From JALONO01 sp038209965 (lineage in GTDB: Bacteria > Bacteroidota > Bacteroidia > Cytophagales > Thermoflexibacteraceae): a stretch of DNA of 30,113 nt. Position 1 is the first letter of the stretch, and each line of letters starts with the position of its first letter. The notes beneath the pieces were generated by a model that was not told where the DNA came from, made no database searches, and was given only the letters and a program-made list of their open reading frames with translations. Positions 15,563-24,800 of the stretch are shown piece by piece. Made by a program: the position numbers and the translations under genes. The stretch covers positions 1-30,113 of the forward strand of contig JBBQXF010000057.1 in NCBI GenBank assembly GCA_038209965.1. The letters run 5' to 3'.

Positions 15563-17749
15563 ATGAGCGACCCCAAAGATCTGCCAGCCGACGACTTAAC
15601 CTCGCCGAGTGCGGAAGAACCCCAAGAAGGAACTGTGAGCTTGGAAATGACTGAACAAGACTTGGAGGCCGATGCCCCCCAGACCGAGGAAAGTCCAGCG
15701 GAAGTTGAGCCAGCGATGGAGGCTGCCCCGCAAGAAATGCCCTTGGCCGAGGTTGAGGTGCCCGCTGAACCGGTAGAAATAACCGAAATCAGTGCGGCAG
15801 TCATTGACGAAAGCGCTGAAACTGTGGATGATGCGCCTCAGACCGAGGAAAGCCCAGCGGGAACGGAGCCGATCGAAGAGGTTGACCCGCAGGAAATGCC
15901 CTTGGCCGGGGTGCCCGTTGAATCGGTGGAAACAACAGAAATCAGCGCGGAAGCCGTTGCCCAAACCGCCGAAACTGTCGCCGAATCAGCCAGTGAGCAC
16001 CCCGATCACCACGAAAGCGAGGAGACCGAAGAAGAAAACGACTACTCAAACTTTAGCCGGGCTCAGCTATTCGAAGCCAGTGAGGAACTGCTCAAAGAAA
16101 ATAACTTCCGCAAAATCGACAATTTGTTGCGATTGCTGAAAACAGAAATTGACCGGTTCAATCGGACTGACCGCGAAGCTGCCCAACAAGCCTATGAAGC
16201 TGATGGTGGCGAGCCAGACAGCTTTGAATTCAAACAAGACGAACTGACAACAAAATTTTACGCCAATTATAAGCAACTCAAGGATCGCAAAACTAAATAT
16301 TTTGCGGAACTGGAGAAAAAGAAACAAAAGAGCCTGGAAGATAAACACAGTTTGTTGGCCCAGCTCAAAGCGATAGTCGAGGCAGGTGATTCCAGTAAGG
16401 CATCGCTTGACAAGATAAAGGAAGTCCAAAAGAACTGGAAAGAAAGTGGGGCTGTACCTGCCCAAGAAGCGGATGAACTGTATCGGTCTTACAATGCGTT
16501 GCTGGATCGTTTTTATAGCCAACGCAGCATTGAAAACGAATTGATGGAGCTGGATCGCCGCCGCAACTTGGTAGCCAAGGTTGAGATTTGTGAAAAGGCC
16601 GAAGCCCTGCTCAGCTCCGAAAATATCAACGAGTCCATCAATGCCCTCAATAAACTGCACGAGGATTACAAATCCATCGGTCCAGTTCCCAAAGAGGAGC
16701 AAGAACCGGTTTGGCAGCGTTTCAAAGCCGCTTCCGACAAGTTGTATGAGCGCAAGCGTTCCCATGCGGAAGAAACCCGCAAAGTATTGGAAGAAAATAT
16801 GCGGCGCAAGCAGGAACTGTGCGTGAGCATTGAACCCTACACCGAATTTGCTTCGGAGAAAATTTCGGATTGGAACACCAAGACCAAAGAGATCTTGGCA
16901 CTCCAAACCGCTTGGGAAAAAGTGGGGCCAGCCCCCCGCGAAGTTGCCAAAGACATCAACAAGCAGTTTTGGGCCAATTTCAAATCTTTCTTTGCCAACA
17001 AAGGCCGGTTCTTCGATAAGTTGGAAAAATTCCGCGAGGAGAACTTGCAGAAGAAAGTCAGTTTGTGCGAGCAAGCCGAAGCCGTGCAAGAAAACTCGGA
17101 CTGGGATGCCACTTCCGACAAGCTCAAAGCCTTACAGGACGAGTGGAAACTGGTAGGGCCAGTGCCCGAGGCCCAGCGGGATTCAATTTATGAACGCTTT
17201 AAGGCTGCTTGCGACAATTTTTTCAACCGGAAGCGCAACCGTCGCAACGATCAAGACCGGGAATTTGACACCAATTTGGCCAAGAAGCGCGAAATTTGTG
17301 AACAGATCGAGGCAATGGCTAAGGCCAAGGATGGCGACGTGGAGAAAATGGAGGAGCTGTACGATAAGTTTGGAACCATCGGGTTTGTGCCGCGCAAAAA
17401 TATGACTTCCATCCAAGAAAAATTGACCAAAGCGGTGGATTTTTTCTTGGCCAGTCTGGAAGTAGGCGACGAAGACCGGGCGGATATTCGGGCCTCGCTC
17501 CACATGCGCACCACCGATACCGACCCCAATGCCGATAAGAAAAATTTCCGCAAAGAGCAGATGATCCGCAAGAAAATGGCCAATCTGGAAAGCGACATTG
17601 CCCTGTGGAAAAACAATGTGGAGTTCTTTGCCAATTCCAAGAGTGCCACCAAGTTGCGCGAGGAATTCAATGGGAAGATTCAAGCGGCCGAACAGGAAGT
17701 CAATTCGCTCAAGGTGCAAATCAAAGCCCTGAGAAATACGGGCAAATAG
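15563..17749 (+). CDS. DUF349 multi-repeat protein with acidic N-terminal extension
   Basis: 728 residues from the ATG at 15563 (an upstream GTG at 15557 is possible). Residues 1-155 are acidic, rich in Glu, Ala, Pro and Thr, with an internal duplication. Five DUF349-type repeats follow between about 285 and 640, each with the pattern aromatic-x-x-x-G-x-[VA]-P: WKESGAVP, YKSIGPVP, WEKVGPAP, WKLVGPVP, FGTIGFVP. The C-terminal ~75 residues are a charged coiled coil. No signal or membrane segment is visible, so it is probably cytoplasmic. The function of DUF349 is not established; helical repeats of this kind are scaffold-like. Ends at a strong two-way terminator. Confidence 0.9.
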   Translation: MSDPKDLPADDLTSPSAEEPQEGTVSLEMTEQDLEADAPQTEESPAEVEPAMEAAPQEMPLAEVEVPAEPVEITEISAAVIDESAETVDDAPQTEESPAGTEPIEEVDPQEMPLAGVPVESVETTEISAEAVAQTAETVAESASEHPDHHESEETEEENDYSNFSRAQLFEASEELLKENNFRKIDNLLRLLKTEIDRFNRTDREAAQQAYEADGGEPDSFEFKQDELTTKFYANYKQLKDRKTKYFAELEKKKQKSLEDKHSLLAQLKAIVEAGDSSKASLDKIKEVQKNWKESGAVPAQEADELYRSYNALLDRFYSQRSIENELMELDRRRNLVAKVEICEKAEALLSSENINESINALNKLHEDYKSIGPVPKEEQEPVWQRFKAASDKLYERKRSHAEETRKVLEENMRRKQELCVSIEPYTEFASEKISDWNTKTKEILALQTAWEKVGPAPREVAKDINKQFWANFKSFFANKGRFFDKLEKFREENLQKKVSLCEQAEAVQENSDWDATSDKLKALQDEWKLVGPVPEAQRDSIYERFKAACDNFFNRKRNRRNDQDREFDTNLAKKREICEQIEAMAKAKDGDVEKMEELYDKFGTIGFVPRKNMTSIQEKLTKAVDFFLASLEVGDEDRADIRASLHMRTTDTDPNADKKNFRKEQMIRKKMANLESDIALWKNNVEFFANSKSATKLREEFNGKIQAAEQEVNSLKVQIKALRNTGK
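15671..15962 (+). repeat. In-frame duplication inside the DUF349 gene
   Basis: Two copies of about 135 bases, starting at 15671 and 15830, encode near-identical segments: DAPQTEESPAEVEP with PQEMPLAEVEVP, and DAPQTEESPAGTEP with PQEMPLAGVP. The second copy is shorter by two codons. Third-position differences show the copies have diverged, so the duplication is not brand new. Confidence 0.85.
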
Positions 17750-17770
17750 GTTTTTTAAGCTGTGAGTTTA

Positions 17771-17810
17771 TAAGAAAACAGCCAAAAGATTTCGTTTGGC
17801 TGTTTTCTTA
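17771..17810. terminator. Two-way intrinsic terminator between convergent genes
   Basis: TAAGAAAACAGCCAAA (17771-17786) and its exact complement TTTGGCTGTTTTCTTA (17795-17810) form a 16-bp perfect stem with loop AGATTTCG. The A/T-rich outer part supplies a T-run on either strand, so it can end both the DUF349 transcript and the leftward DUF3822 transcript. Confidence 0.9.
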
Positions 17811-17839
17811 TTATACCTAAAATTGTTTTGGCCGACCGA

Positions 17840-18718
17840 TTACTTGATCGCAGAGCCTGCACTGAACACCTCAAAACCCAAATGTTCGTCCAATTCGTCA
17901 AACTGGAAAGGAAATTCAAGGCCTTGGGGCCGGCCCCCAGTAATGACTTGGCGGAAGTACTCGCGCAACTTGCCCACAATGGCCGAGTAGCCGGTTACCT
18001 GCCCGCGCAATATCAACTGGACTTCATCTTGACTCAACCCATGTTCCTCAGCAACCAGCAAGGTAAAGTAAACCACATCTTCGGGACTGGTAAACTCAAA
18101 GGAATTGAGAAAATGCAGGCCGCCATTGCGAAAGAACGCGATGGTAAGGATGCTGCGGTCAATGAGCAAGTGCAGGTGGCGTGAATCCAATTTGTTGGGC
18201 ATGGTGAGTAGGCCCTCCATGAAACAACTTGAGTAATTAATGAATTGGAAGTCGGCTTTGGGGAATTTGCTCTCCACCAGATCCGCCAGCCGGCGGTTGA
18301 TCGCAAATACATTCACTACGTTTTGTGTCCGGTGCAGGTAGGTGAGCACGTAAGAATTGGCGGGTACAAAACGGACATTGGTCTTGAGAAAATCCGTGGT
18401 GTACTCATCATCATAAAACTCTTGCGGCACCAAATCAAAGCATGGTTCGCTGCTGATGAGCATTACCTTTTTCCAGTAGCCCGCCGATGCGTACGCATGG
18501 TTGTCCAATATTTCACCAACCAAACTGGCCAAGTCCAGACCGGGGAGAAATTGGTATTCCTCGTAACTCAGGAACCGCTTGTTTTCGGTATTGAATACTG
18601 CCAATTCAAGATTTTCGGCACCTATTTTTAGGCATAGGACGTACTGGCCGATACGCTCTATGTTCAGAGCGTCGCTTTGGATCCTTTTTCGGAGTCGAGA
18701 AGTAGCGAGCGTGTCCAA
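17840..18718 (-). CDS. DUF3822 family protein (actin-like fold expected)
   Basis: 292 residues from a TTG at 18718, eight bases after the stop of the upstream gene, which argues for translational coupling; no closer ATG gives a full-length family match. Recognisable stretches are VLCLKIGAENLELAVFN (about 27-43), FLPGLDLASLVGEILD, FVPANSYVLTYLHRTQN, HLHLLIDRSILTIAFFRNGG (about 180-200) and FNSFEFTSPEDVVYFTLL-like text near 205. DUF3822 is a Bacteroidota-specific family with an actin/PilM-like ATPase fold; no function has been shown as far as I know. No membrane segment. The neighbour is a one-TM pseudopilin-like protein, which makes a PilM-like partnership conceivable. Confidence 0.85.
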   Translation of the reverse strand: MDTLATSRLRKRIQSDALNIERIGQYVLCLKIGAENLELAVFNTENKRFLSYEEYQFLPGLDLASLVGEILDNHAYASAGYWKKVMLISSEPCFDLVPQEFYDDEYTTDFLKTNVRFVPANSYVLTYLHRTQNVVNVFAINRRLADLVESKFPKADFQFINYSSCFMEGLLTMPNKLDSRHLHLLIDRSILTIAFFRNGGLHFLNSFEFTSPEDVVYFTLLVAEEHGLSQDEVQLILRGQVTGYSAIVGKLREYFRQVITGGRPQGLEFPFQFDELDEHLGFEVFSAGSAIK

Positions 18719-18725
18719 GTTGCGA

Positions 18726-19337
18726 TTAGTCCTCCCAGTTTCCAGTGGTGGTCACTTCGTCTTTGGCCCCAAAACGAAGGAACCGACGCTTGCGGTTTCC
18801 GTTTTCTTCACTACGGAACTTGTCGTAAGGGAACACATCAATTACTTCAATTACATCGGTTTTGGTCCCACTTTTTTGGGTGATTTTACCAACAAACAAG
18901 CTAAACTTTTTGGTGGGGTCATTCCAGCCAGGGATTTGGTCGATGTTGTTGGCATCGAAACTGGGTTTGTCTGGGAACAAACGGGCCAATACTTTGTCCC
19001 GGCCCAAGGTGTCATAATACACCTTGATGCTGTCGCCACCACCAAGCCGTCTGGATTGTACTCCTTTGATGATGACCTCGCGTTGTTGTACGTTTGGCAC
19101 GTCACCATCGAGAATAAAGCTCTTCAAAGTGTCAAAGGAGCCAGTGTAGCGTCCTGTGACGGATAAAAACAATTTCTGGGCCTCCCGGATTTCTTTGAGG
19201 CGCGTAATGACCAATAATTCTCGCCTTTTAATCTCTTCAACTTCAACAATTTGGCTATTGACGCTCTGATAAACTAGGTAACCCAAGGCTAGGGCAATCA
19301 CACCAAATAGAATAGTAAATATCTGGGTCTTTCTCAT
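18726..19337 (-). CDS. One-TM, pseudopilin-like protein of unknown function
   Basis: 203 residues. The N-terminus MRKTQIFTILFGVIALALGY is a basic tip plus a membrane helix (about 7-25), followed by a heptad-like amphipathic helix to about residue 58 (EEIKRRELLVITRLKEIREA). The soluble part contains LFLSVTGRYTGSFDTLKSFI (about 56-75), a layout seen in pilin/pseudopilin-like proteins, where the helix continues into a small globular head. A prepilin peptidase motif (G before a hydrophobic stretch with Glu at +5) is not evident, so pilin identity is not proved. It overlaps in operon with DUF3822 downstream. A conserved Bacteroidota hypothetical is the safe name. Confidence 0.75.
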   Translation of the reverse strand: MRKTQIFTILFGVIALALGYLVYQSVNSQIVEVEEIKRRELLVITRLKEIREAQKLFLSVTGRYTGSFDTLKSFILDGDVPNVQQREVIIKGVQSRRLGGGDSIKVYYDTLGRDKVLARLFPDKPSFDANNIDQIPGWNDPTKKFSLFVGKITQKSGTKTDVIEVIDVFPYDKFRSEENGNRKRRFLRFGAKDEVTTTGNWED

Positions 19338-19511
19338 GTTGTAAGGTTTTGAGTTGCAATTATAAAAATTTTATTGTGCAAAACATACAAGTGGCCGATT
19401 AAAAATCTGCTCAATTGACCTTGGCCCAAAGTAGGGATTGGCTTGGCGGGCCAGAATACTTGGATGTTGGGTCAAAAGCGGCCAGTTTATGGGTTTTTAC
19501 CGAAAAATAAC

Positions 19512-20339
19512 CTAAAAATTATCGGCATGATCCACAATTTTTTCGGTAGGTTGCCTCAAGATTTCCCAATCATCATTAAGGATTGCGATAGCGTGATGGG
19601 CGGTCAGGTCGAATACACAAGGCACCACCGACACGTGACCGTTGGCAATGGCCCATTCATCAGTGTCTTCGCCTTTGTCGGGGTTGTGAAAGCTGCCGGC
19701 CAGCCACAGGTATTTGCGGCCATAGGGATCCACCCGCTCATCAAATTCTTCTTTCCAAGTGGCTTTGGCCTGTCGGCAAATCTTGATGCCTTTGATGGGA
19801 TGGGCGGTCTTTTTGGGAAAATTCACATTGAGGGCCGTTGCTTTGGGCAAGCCTGACTTGAGCACCTGCAAACAAATGTCGCGCACGTAGCTGATTGTGT
19901 GCGAAAAGTCGGGGTCTTTTTCGTGGTCGCAGAGGGAAAAGCCAATGGCGGGCAAGCCCTCAATCGCCCCTTCGATGGCCGCCGACATGGTGCCCGAGTA
20001 TAAAATGCTGATGGAAGTGTTGCTCCCGTGGTTGATCCCGCTCACCACCAAATCAGGCGTTCTGCCCTTCAGGATATGATATTTGGCCAGCTTGATGCAG
20101 TCGGCGGGGGTTCCCGAACTTTCATAGGCCGTCACACCCTCCAACCCATCGAACACATCGGAGCGGTAGATTTTCAGGGGGGAATGGATGGTAATGGCGT
20201 GACCCATGCCCGATTGGGGGCTGTTGGGGGCTACTACCACTACTTCGCCAATTTCTTTCATCGCGTAAACCAACGTGCGGATGCCTTTTGCGGTGATGCC
20301 ATCGTCATTGGAAACGAGAATCAATGGTTTCTTGGACAT
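19512..20339 (-). CDS. surE: 5'/3'-nucleotidase SurE
   Basis: 275 residues. Metal and catalytic residues are present: Asp12 and Asp13 in VSNDDGITAKGI, Ser43 in PNSPQSGMGHAIT, and Asn103 in SGINHGSNTS, plus GTPADCIKLA (76-85). The enzyme removes phosphate from nucleoside 5'- and 3'-monophosphates and is linked to stationary-phase survival in other bacteria. Cytoplasmic. Transcribed leftwards, divergent from the OmpA-type lipoprotein, with 113 AT-rich bases between the two starts. A 174-base gap separates its stop from the next leftward gene. Confidence 0.97.
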   Translation of the reverse strand: MSKKPLILVSNDDGITAKGIRTLVYAMKEIGEVVVVAPNSPQSGMGHAITIHSPLKIYRSDVFDGLEGVTAYESSGTPADCIKLAKYHILKGRTPDLVVSGINHGSNTSISILYSGTMSAAIEGAIEGLPAIGFSLCDHEKDPDFSHTISYVRDICLQVLKSGLPKATALNVNFPKKTAHPIKGIKICRQAKATWKEEFDERVDPYGRKYLWLAGSFHNPDKGEDTDEWAIANGHVSVVPCVFDLTAHHAIAILNDDWEILRQPTEKIVDHADNF

Positions 20340-20452
20340 AACTAATAGTCTGTTTTTTTATTTTGTTTAATCCGCCGAAGTTAAGTAAAAATACGTACCT
20401 ACTGTAAATAAATAAATTTTGTCTTATCGTAAACCAGCTAATTGATTGTACC

Positions 20453-21166
20453 ATGCGAAGTAATATCATCAAATGTGCCGCTCTACTGCTCTCATTGGCC
20501 CTGATGGCCAGTTGCGCAAAATGGAAAGGGGCCAACAGAAAACAGAAAGGGGCCGTGATCGGTGCGGCCTCCGGGGCCATTATTGGGGGAGTACTGGGCA
20601 AGGGCAAGAACCGCGCACTGGGCATTATTTTAGGGGCCACTTTGGGCGGCGCGAGCGGGGCGGTCATCGGTTTTTACATGGACAAACAGAAAAGAGACCT
20701 GGAGAAAGATCTGGAAAAGCAGAATGAAGGTTTACCCCCCGAAGAGCAAGTGACGGTGGAGCGCGTGGGCGAGGGCCTGAACATCACAATGGGATCGGGC
20801 ATTTTGTTCGATGTGGCCAAGTCCAACCTCAAACCATCGGTGCGCCAAAGCTTGGACAAGATGTCGGAAACTTTGAAAAAGTATGATGACACCAACATTG
20901 TGGTCTCTGGCCACACCGACAGCGACGGCTCCGATGCCTTCAATATGACCCTTTCCGAACAGCGGGCCAGTGCCGTGGCCAATTATTTGAGCGGATTGGG
21001 CATTTCCCGCAGTCGCGTGCTCACCCGGGGGTTTGGCGAAGAAGACCCCATTGCCGAAAACAGTGCACCCGGTGGCAAGCAACAAAACCGACGGGTCGAG
21101 TTGGCCATTTATGCCAATGAGAAGCTGAAAAAGGATGCCGCCGACGGCAAATTGGAAGGTAACTAA
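20453..21166 (+). CDS. OmpA-family lipoprotein with glycine-zipper segment
   Basis: 237 residues. Lipoprotein signal 1-20 (ALMAS) with Cys21; residues 33-75 form a Gly/Ala-rich zipper (GAVIGAASGAIIGGVLG, then LGIILGATLGGASGAVIG) that may insert in a membrane; residues about 105-222 are an OmpA C-domain with ILFDVAKSNLKP, the peptidoglycan-binding Asp156 (SGHTDSDGS) and Arg171 (LSEQRASAVANYL), and the ending QNRRVELAIY. It anchors the outer membrane to peptidoglycan. Divergent from surE. Its transcript seems to run 150 bases past the stop, to the terminator at 21286-21320. Confidence 0.94.
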   Translation: MRSNIIKCAALLLSLALMASCAKWKGANRKQKGAVIGAASGAIIGGVLGKGKNRALGIILGATLGGASGAVIGFYMDKQKRDLEKDLEKQNEGLPPEEQVTVERVGEGLNITMGSGILFDVAKSNLKPSVRQSLDKMSETLKKYDDTNIVVSGHTDSDGSDAFNMTLSEQRASAVANYLSGLGISRSRVLTRGFGEEDPIAENSAPGGKQQNRRVELAIYANEKLKKDAADGKLEGN

Positions 21167-21320
21167 ACCGGAGGTCATTCCTTGGCCATTGAGGGGGCTG
21201 TACCGGCCTAGCGTGCGACCAGGTAAATGGCCTATCCGCAAACCTCGGACGGGCAGTCCTAACCCGGTAATTGTGGTGAGATAGAGGCGGCTTGCCCTGA
21301 ACGGCAGGCCGCCCTTTTTT
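21167..21320 (+). ncRNA. Candidate structured 3' UTR or 3'-derived small RNA
   Basis: Between the OmpA stop and a strong terminator are ~120 GC-rich non-coding bases with nested complementarity: GAGGT (21171-21175) with ACCTC (21242-21246), enclosing GGCCATT (21184-21190) with AATGGCC (21226-21232); then GGAC/GTCC around 21247-21259. No known RNA family was recognised (checked by eye against tmRNA, RNase P, SRP, 6S features). Could simply be a long untranslated tail. Confidence 0.3.
21286..21320 (+). terminator. Strong intrinsic terminator of the OmpA-type gene
   Basis: GGCGGCTTGCC (21286-21296), loop CTGAAC, GGCAGGCCGCC (21303-21313): 11 pairs with one G-T, followed by CTTTTTTG. It is placed 120 bases after the stop codon. 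Confidence 0.88.
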
Positions 21321-21770
21321 GCCCTGAAATGGCCCCGCTGGGACTGGCCGTCGGCCAGCGGTTTCACGGCATGGATCAGCTGGTGGATCCGTTCCATGAT
21401 GGCCTGCTCCCGTCCATCGCCCTGATGCACTTTGGGTACACTAATCGCGGACACCCACCGGTGCTGGGCCACGGCGTGCTTACAGGGCTTTTTTTTTGTA
21501 ACTCACTGATTATAAGAAACAAATTTTTTACTCAGCCCCATATTTGACCCTCACCCGTCATTGCTTTGTGCCGAAAAAGTAATGACAGATAGGGGGTTAT
21601 GACTGGCCGGTCAAAAACTGGCCCATGAACAAACTGGGGTAAAAATGAACCCCAAAATCATCATTGCTTCCTTTTGGGCGGAGGAATGGGTTGTAAAAAT
21701 AGCAAAAGCTGAAAAAACAACACACGCATTCATTTTTTCAACATAAATGAATTAGCAATTTGTTAACATT
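21321..21770. other. Intergenic stretch before the TonB receptor, no gene recognised
   Basis: The first ~160 bases are GC-rich and leave an open leftward frame (for example VSAISVPKVHQGDGREQAIM) that I cannot match to any family and that runs antisense into the OmpA gene; it may be the scrap of a lost gene. A run of nine T at about 21490 follows. The rest is AT-rich and holds the imperfect inverted repeat GTCATTGC (21557-21564) / GTAATGAC (21579-21586) with 14 bases between. Confidence 0.4.
21728..21752. promoter_or_regulatory. Inverted repeat upstream of the TonB receptor promoter
   Basis: ATTCATTT (21728-21735) and AAATGAAT (21745-21752) are exact complements separated by nine bases, ending 24 bases before the -33 element. 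The position suits an activator or repressor site; no regulator is adjacent. Confidence 0.4.
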
Positions 21771-21775
21771 AGAAG

Positions 21776-21806
21776 TTGGCTTACCGTATCCTAACCCATA
21801 ACTTTG
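21776..21806 (+). promoter_or_regulatory. Promoter of the TonB receptor gene
   Basis: TTG (21776-21778), 20 bases, then TAACTTTG (21799-21806): the two parts and spacing of the Bacteroidota primary-sigma promoter. Transcription would start near 21813, leaving a leader of under 20 bases before the ATG at 21830. Confidence 0.7.
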
Positions 21807-21829
21807 TGGCCTAATAAAACCATTTCGTT

Positions 21830-24800
21830 ATGAAAAACTTTTTACTCTTATTTATTGGGGTCTTCTTGGCTTTGTTGATCCAGCAAAACACACAGGCCCA
21901 AGGTGTTACCAACAGTGCCTTGTCTGGCTACGTCAAAGATGAGAAAGGGGAGGGCTTGCCCGGGGCCAATGTTGTGGCCATCCACACGCCCTCGGGCACT
22001 CGTTATGGCGCATCTACACAAGTGGATGGCCGCTACAACATCCCCGGCATGCGGGTGGGCGGCCCATACAAAGTGATCATTACCTTTGTGGGTTACAAGG
22101 AACAAGTGTTTAACAATATCTTTTTGAGCCTCGGAACGGCAGCCGACGTGAGTGCCAAAATGACCTCGAGCGACGTGGAACTGACCGAGGTGGTGATCCA
22201 AGCTACTAAAAACGACGTGTTCAGCTCCGAGCGCACGGGGGCGGCCACCAACATTGGCAAAGACCAGATCAACAACCTGCCTACCTTGAGCCGTTCCATC
22301 AACGACTTTACCCGATTGACTCCTCAGGCCAGTGGCACTTCGTTTGGTGGTCAAGACAGCCGATTGAACAATATCACCATTGACGGTTCGCTGTTCAACA
22401 ATAGCTTCGGTTTGGCGGGGCAGCCCGGCGGCCGTACAGGCTCATCGCCCATTTCATTGGATGCCATTGAAGAAGTTCAGGTAAACCTTGCCCCATTTGA
22501 TGTGCGTCAAGCAGGCTTCGTGGGAGCGGGCGTGAACGCCGTGACTCGCAGTGGGACCAATGATTTTAGTGGATCCGTTTTCTACAATGTCCGCAACAAA
22601 AACTTTGTGGGTGACCAAGCTAAGGGCAACTCCGTTACAGTGGGTGATTTCAATCTCTACCAAGCTGGTTTCCGCGTGGGGGGTGCTATTATTAAAAATA
22701 AACTATTTTTCTTCCTCAACGGTGAGCAAGAGCGGGAGACCTTCCCCGGCACTACTTTCCGGGCCAATGCTGGCGGCGAACAGGTAATTGGTAACACCAC
22801 GCGGGTGCTTGCCTCCGACATGGACGAACTGAGCAATTTCATGCGCAGCCGCTTCAACTACGAAACGGGTCCTTACCAAGGTTACAATAACCAAGCACGC
22901 AGCGACAAGTTCTTGGTTCGTTTGGATTATAATATCAACGATAAGCACAAATTGAGCCTGCGTTATTCTCACTTAGATTCTCAGACCGATATTCTGGTGA
23001 GTAACAGTACCACCATCGGGGGCGACCGCCGTGGCAACTTGTCAGCCCTCAACTACCAGAATTCCAACTATTTGCAGTTGGAGGGCATTCGTTCGATCAT
23101 AGGTGAATTAAACTCTAATTTTGGCAAATTGTCCAATAACTTGATTGTGGGCTACACCCACCAGAACGAAGACCGTGGCTCACGTGGCTCTTTCTTCCCG
23201 CTGGTGGAGATCCTGAATGGTGGCCAGACCTATATCACTATGGGCTTCGAGCCTTTTACCCCAAGCAATAAGCTGAACTACAGTACGTTCCAGATCCAAG
23301 ACAATCTGACTTACTATGGCCGCAACCATACCATTACGGCCGGTTTTAGCTTGGAGCGCCTCGCCTTTGAAAACGTGTTCTTCCCTTTTTCACAAGGCCG
23401 CTATGCCTTTAACTCCTTGACAGATTTTTACACTGCCGCCAATGCCTCGTTGGCAAACCCCAACTTGACGGTTTCGCCGGTCAATGTGCGCAACTACCGG
23501 CTCAACTTCTCGGCTTTGCCCGGCGGGGGCGAGCCTACGCAACCAACCGAGGTGACCTACGCAGGTCTATACCTACAGGATGAGTGGTCGCCATCTGAAA
23601 AATTCAAGCTGACCTTCGGTCTGCGCGCCGATATCCCATTCTTTGGTAACACCGCACTGAACAACCCCATCGTTGAGGGGCTTTCGTTCCGCGACGAGAC
23701 TGGGGCCACCGTGCGCTACAGCACCTCCAAACTGCCCGACCCGAACATTCTTTGGTCGCCACGTTTGGGCTTTAACTTGGATGTGACCGGAGACCGCAAG
23801 ATCCAGTTGCGTGGTGGTACGGGCATTTTTACGGGCCGCCCCGCTTTTGTATGGATATCAAACCAAGTGGGCAACAACGGGGTATTGACCGGGTTGCTCA
23901 ACGTTGACAACACGACCACCTTCCCCTTTAGTCCTGATCCGCGCCGCCACATCCCGGCCAACCCTGCGCTGCCATCGTCGTTCAATATCGCTGTGACCGA
24001 CCCTGAATTCCGCTTCCCCCAAGTATGGCGCAGCAACTTGGCGGTCGACACGAAACTCCCCGGTGGCATCATTGGTACTCTTGAATTTATTTATACGCGC
24101 AATGTGAACCAAGTGTATTACATTGATGCCAACCGCGAGCCTGCCACCCAGACGTTTTCCGGACCAGATAGTCGGCCACGTTTCCCAGGTTCTGGCCTGA
24201 CTGGTGCCACACAGAACAATGCGATCCGCATCAACGACAACATTACCGATGCCATTGTGTTGAAAAACACCAACCAAGGCAATGCCTACACCATTACGGC
24301 CCGCTTGGAGAAGAACTTTGATTTTGGCTTGAACATCATGGCCGCTTATAACTTTGGCTCGTCGCGCAACCTGATCGATCCGGGTTCAATCGCCTTTTCC
24401 TCTTGGTCGGGCAACTCTTCTTCTCGGGGCAGCAACCTGCCTGACCTGTCCTTTTCTGATAACGACCAGCGACACCGTATTATCTCCGCGATCAGTTATC
24501 GCAAAAACTTGGGCCGTGTTGCTTCCATAAGTGCCAACCTGTTCTGGGAGGCCCGCAACCAGGGCCGCTTTACCTACCGCATCAACGGTGACATGAACGG
24601 CGATGGGGTTAACGGCAATGACCTGATATTTGTACCGCGCGATGCCAATGAATTAGGCTTTGTGCCACTGGTTATTGGGTCTGGGGCAACAGCCCGCACT
24701 TTTACCCCCCAAGAACAGGCGCAAGCATTCAATTCATTTATTGACCAAGACGAGTACCTTAGCTCGCGCCGGGGCCAGTACACCGAACGGAACGGGGTGG

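Noticed and set aside
16067..17089. 340-codon leftward open frame opposite the DUF349 gene
   Set aside because: Phe/Leu-rich translation is the mirror of Lys/Glu-rich coding on the other strand; no independent support.
20732..21472. Leftward open frame spanning the OmpA gene and the following intergenic region
   Set aside because: Its C-terminal part is antisense to a well-supported gene and the N-terminal part matches no family I know; only noted as a possible scrap.
21321..21500. Second terminator at the T9 run after the OmpA gene
   Set aside because: The hairpin in front of the T-run has only three to four pairs, too weak to claim.
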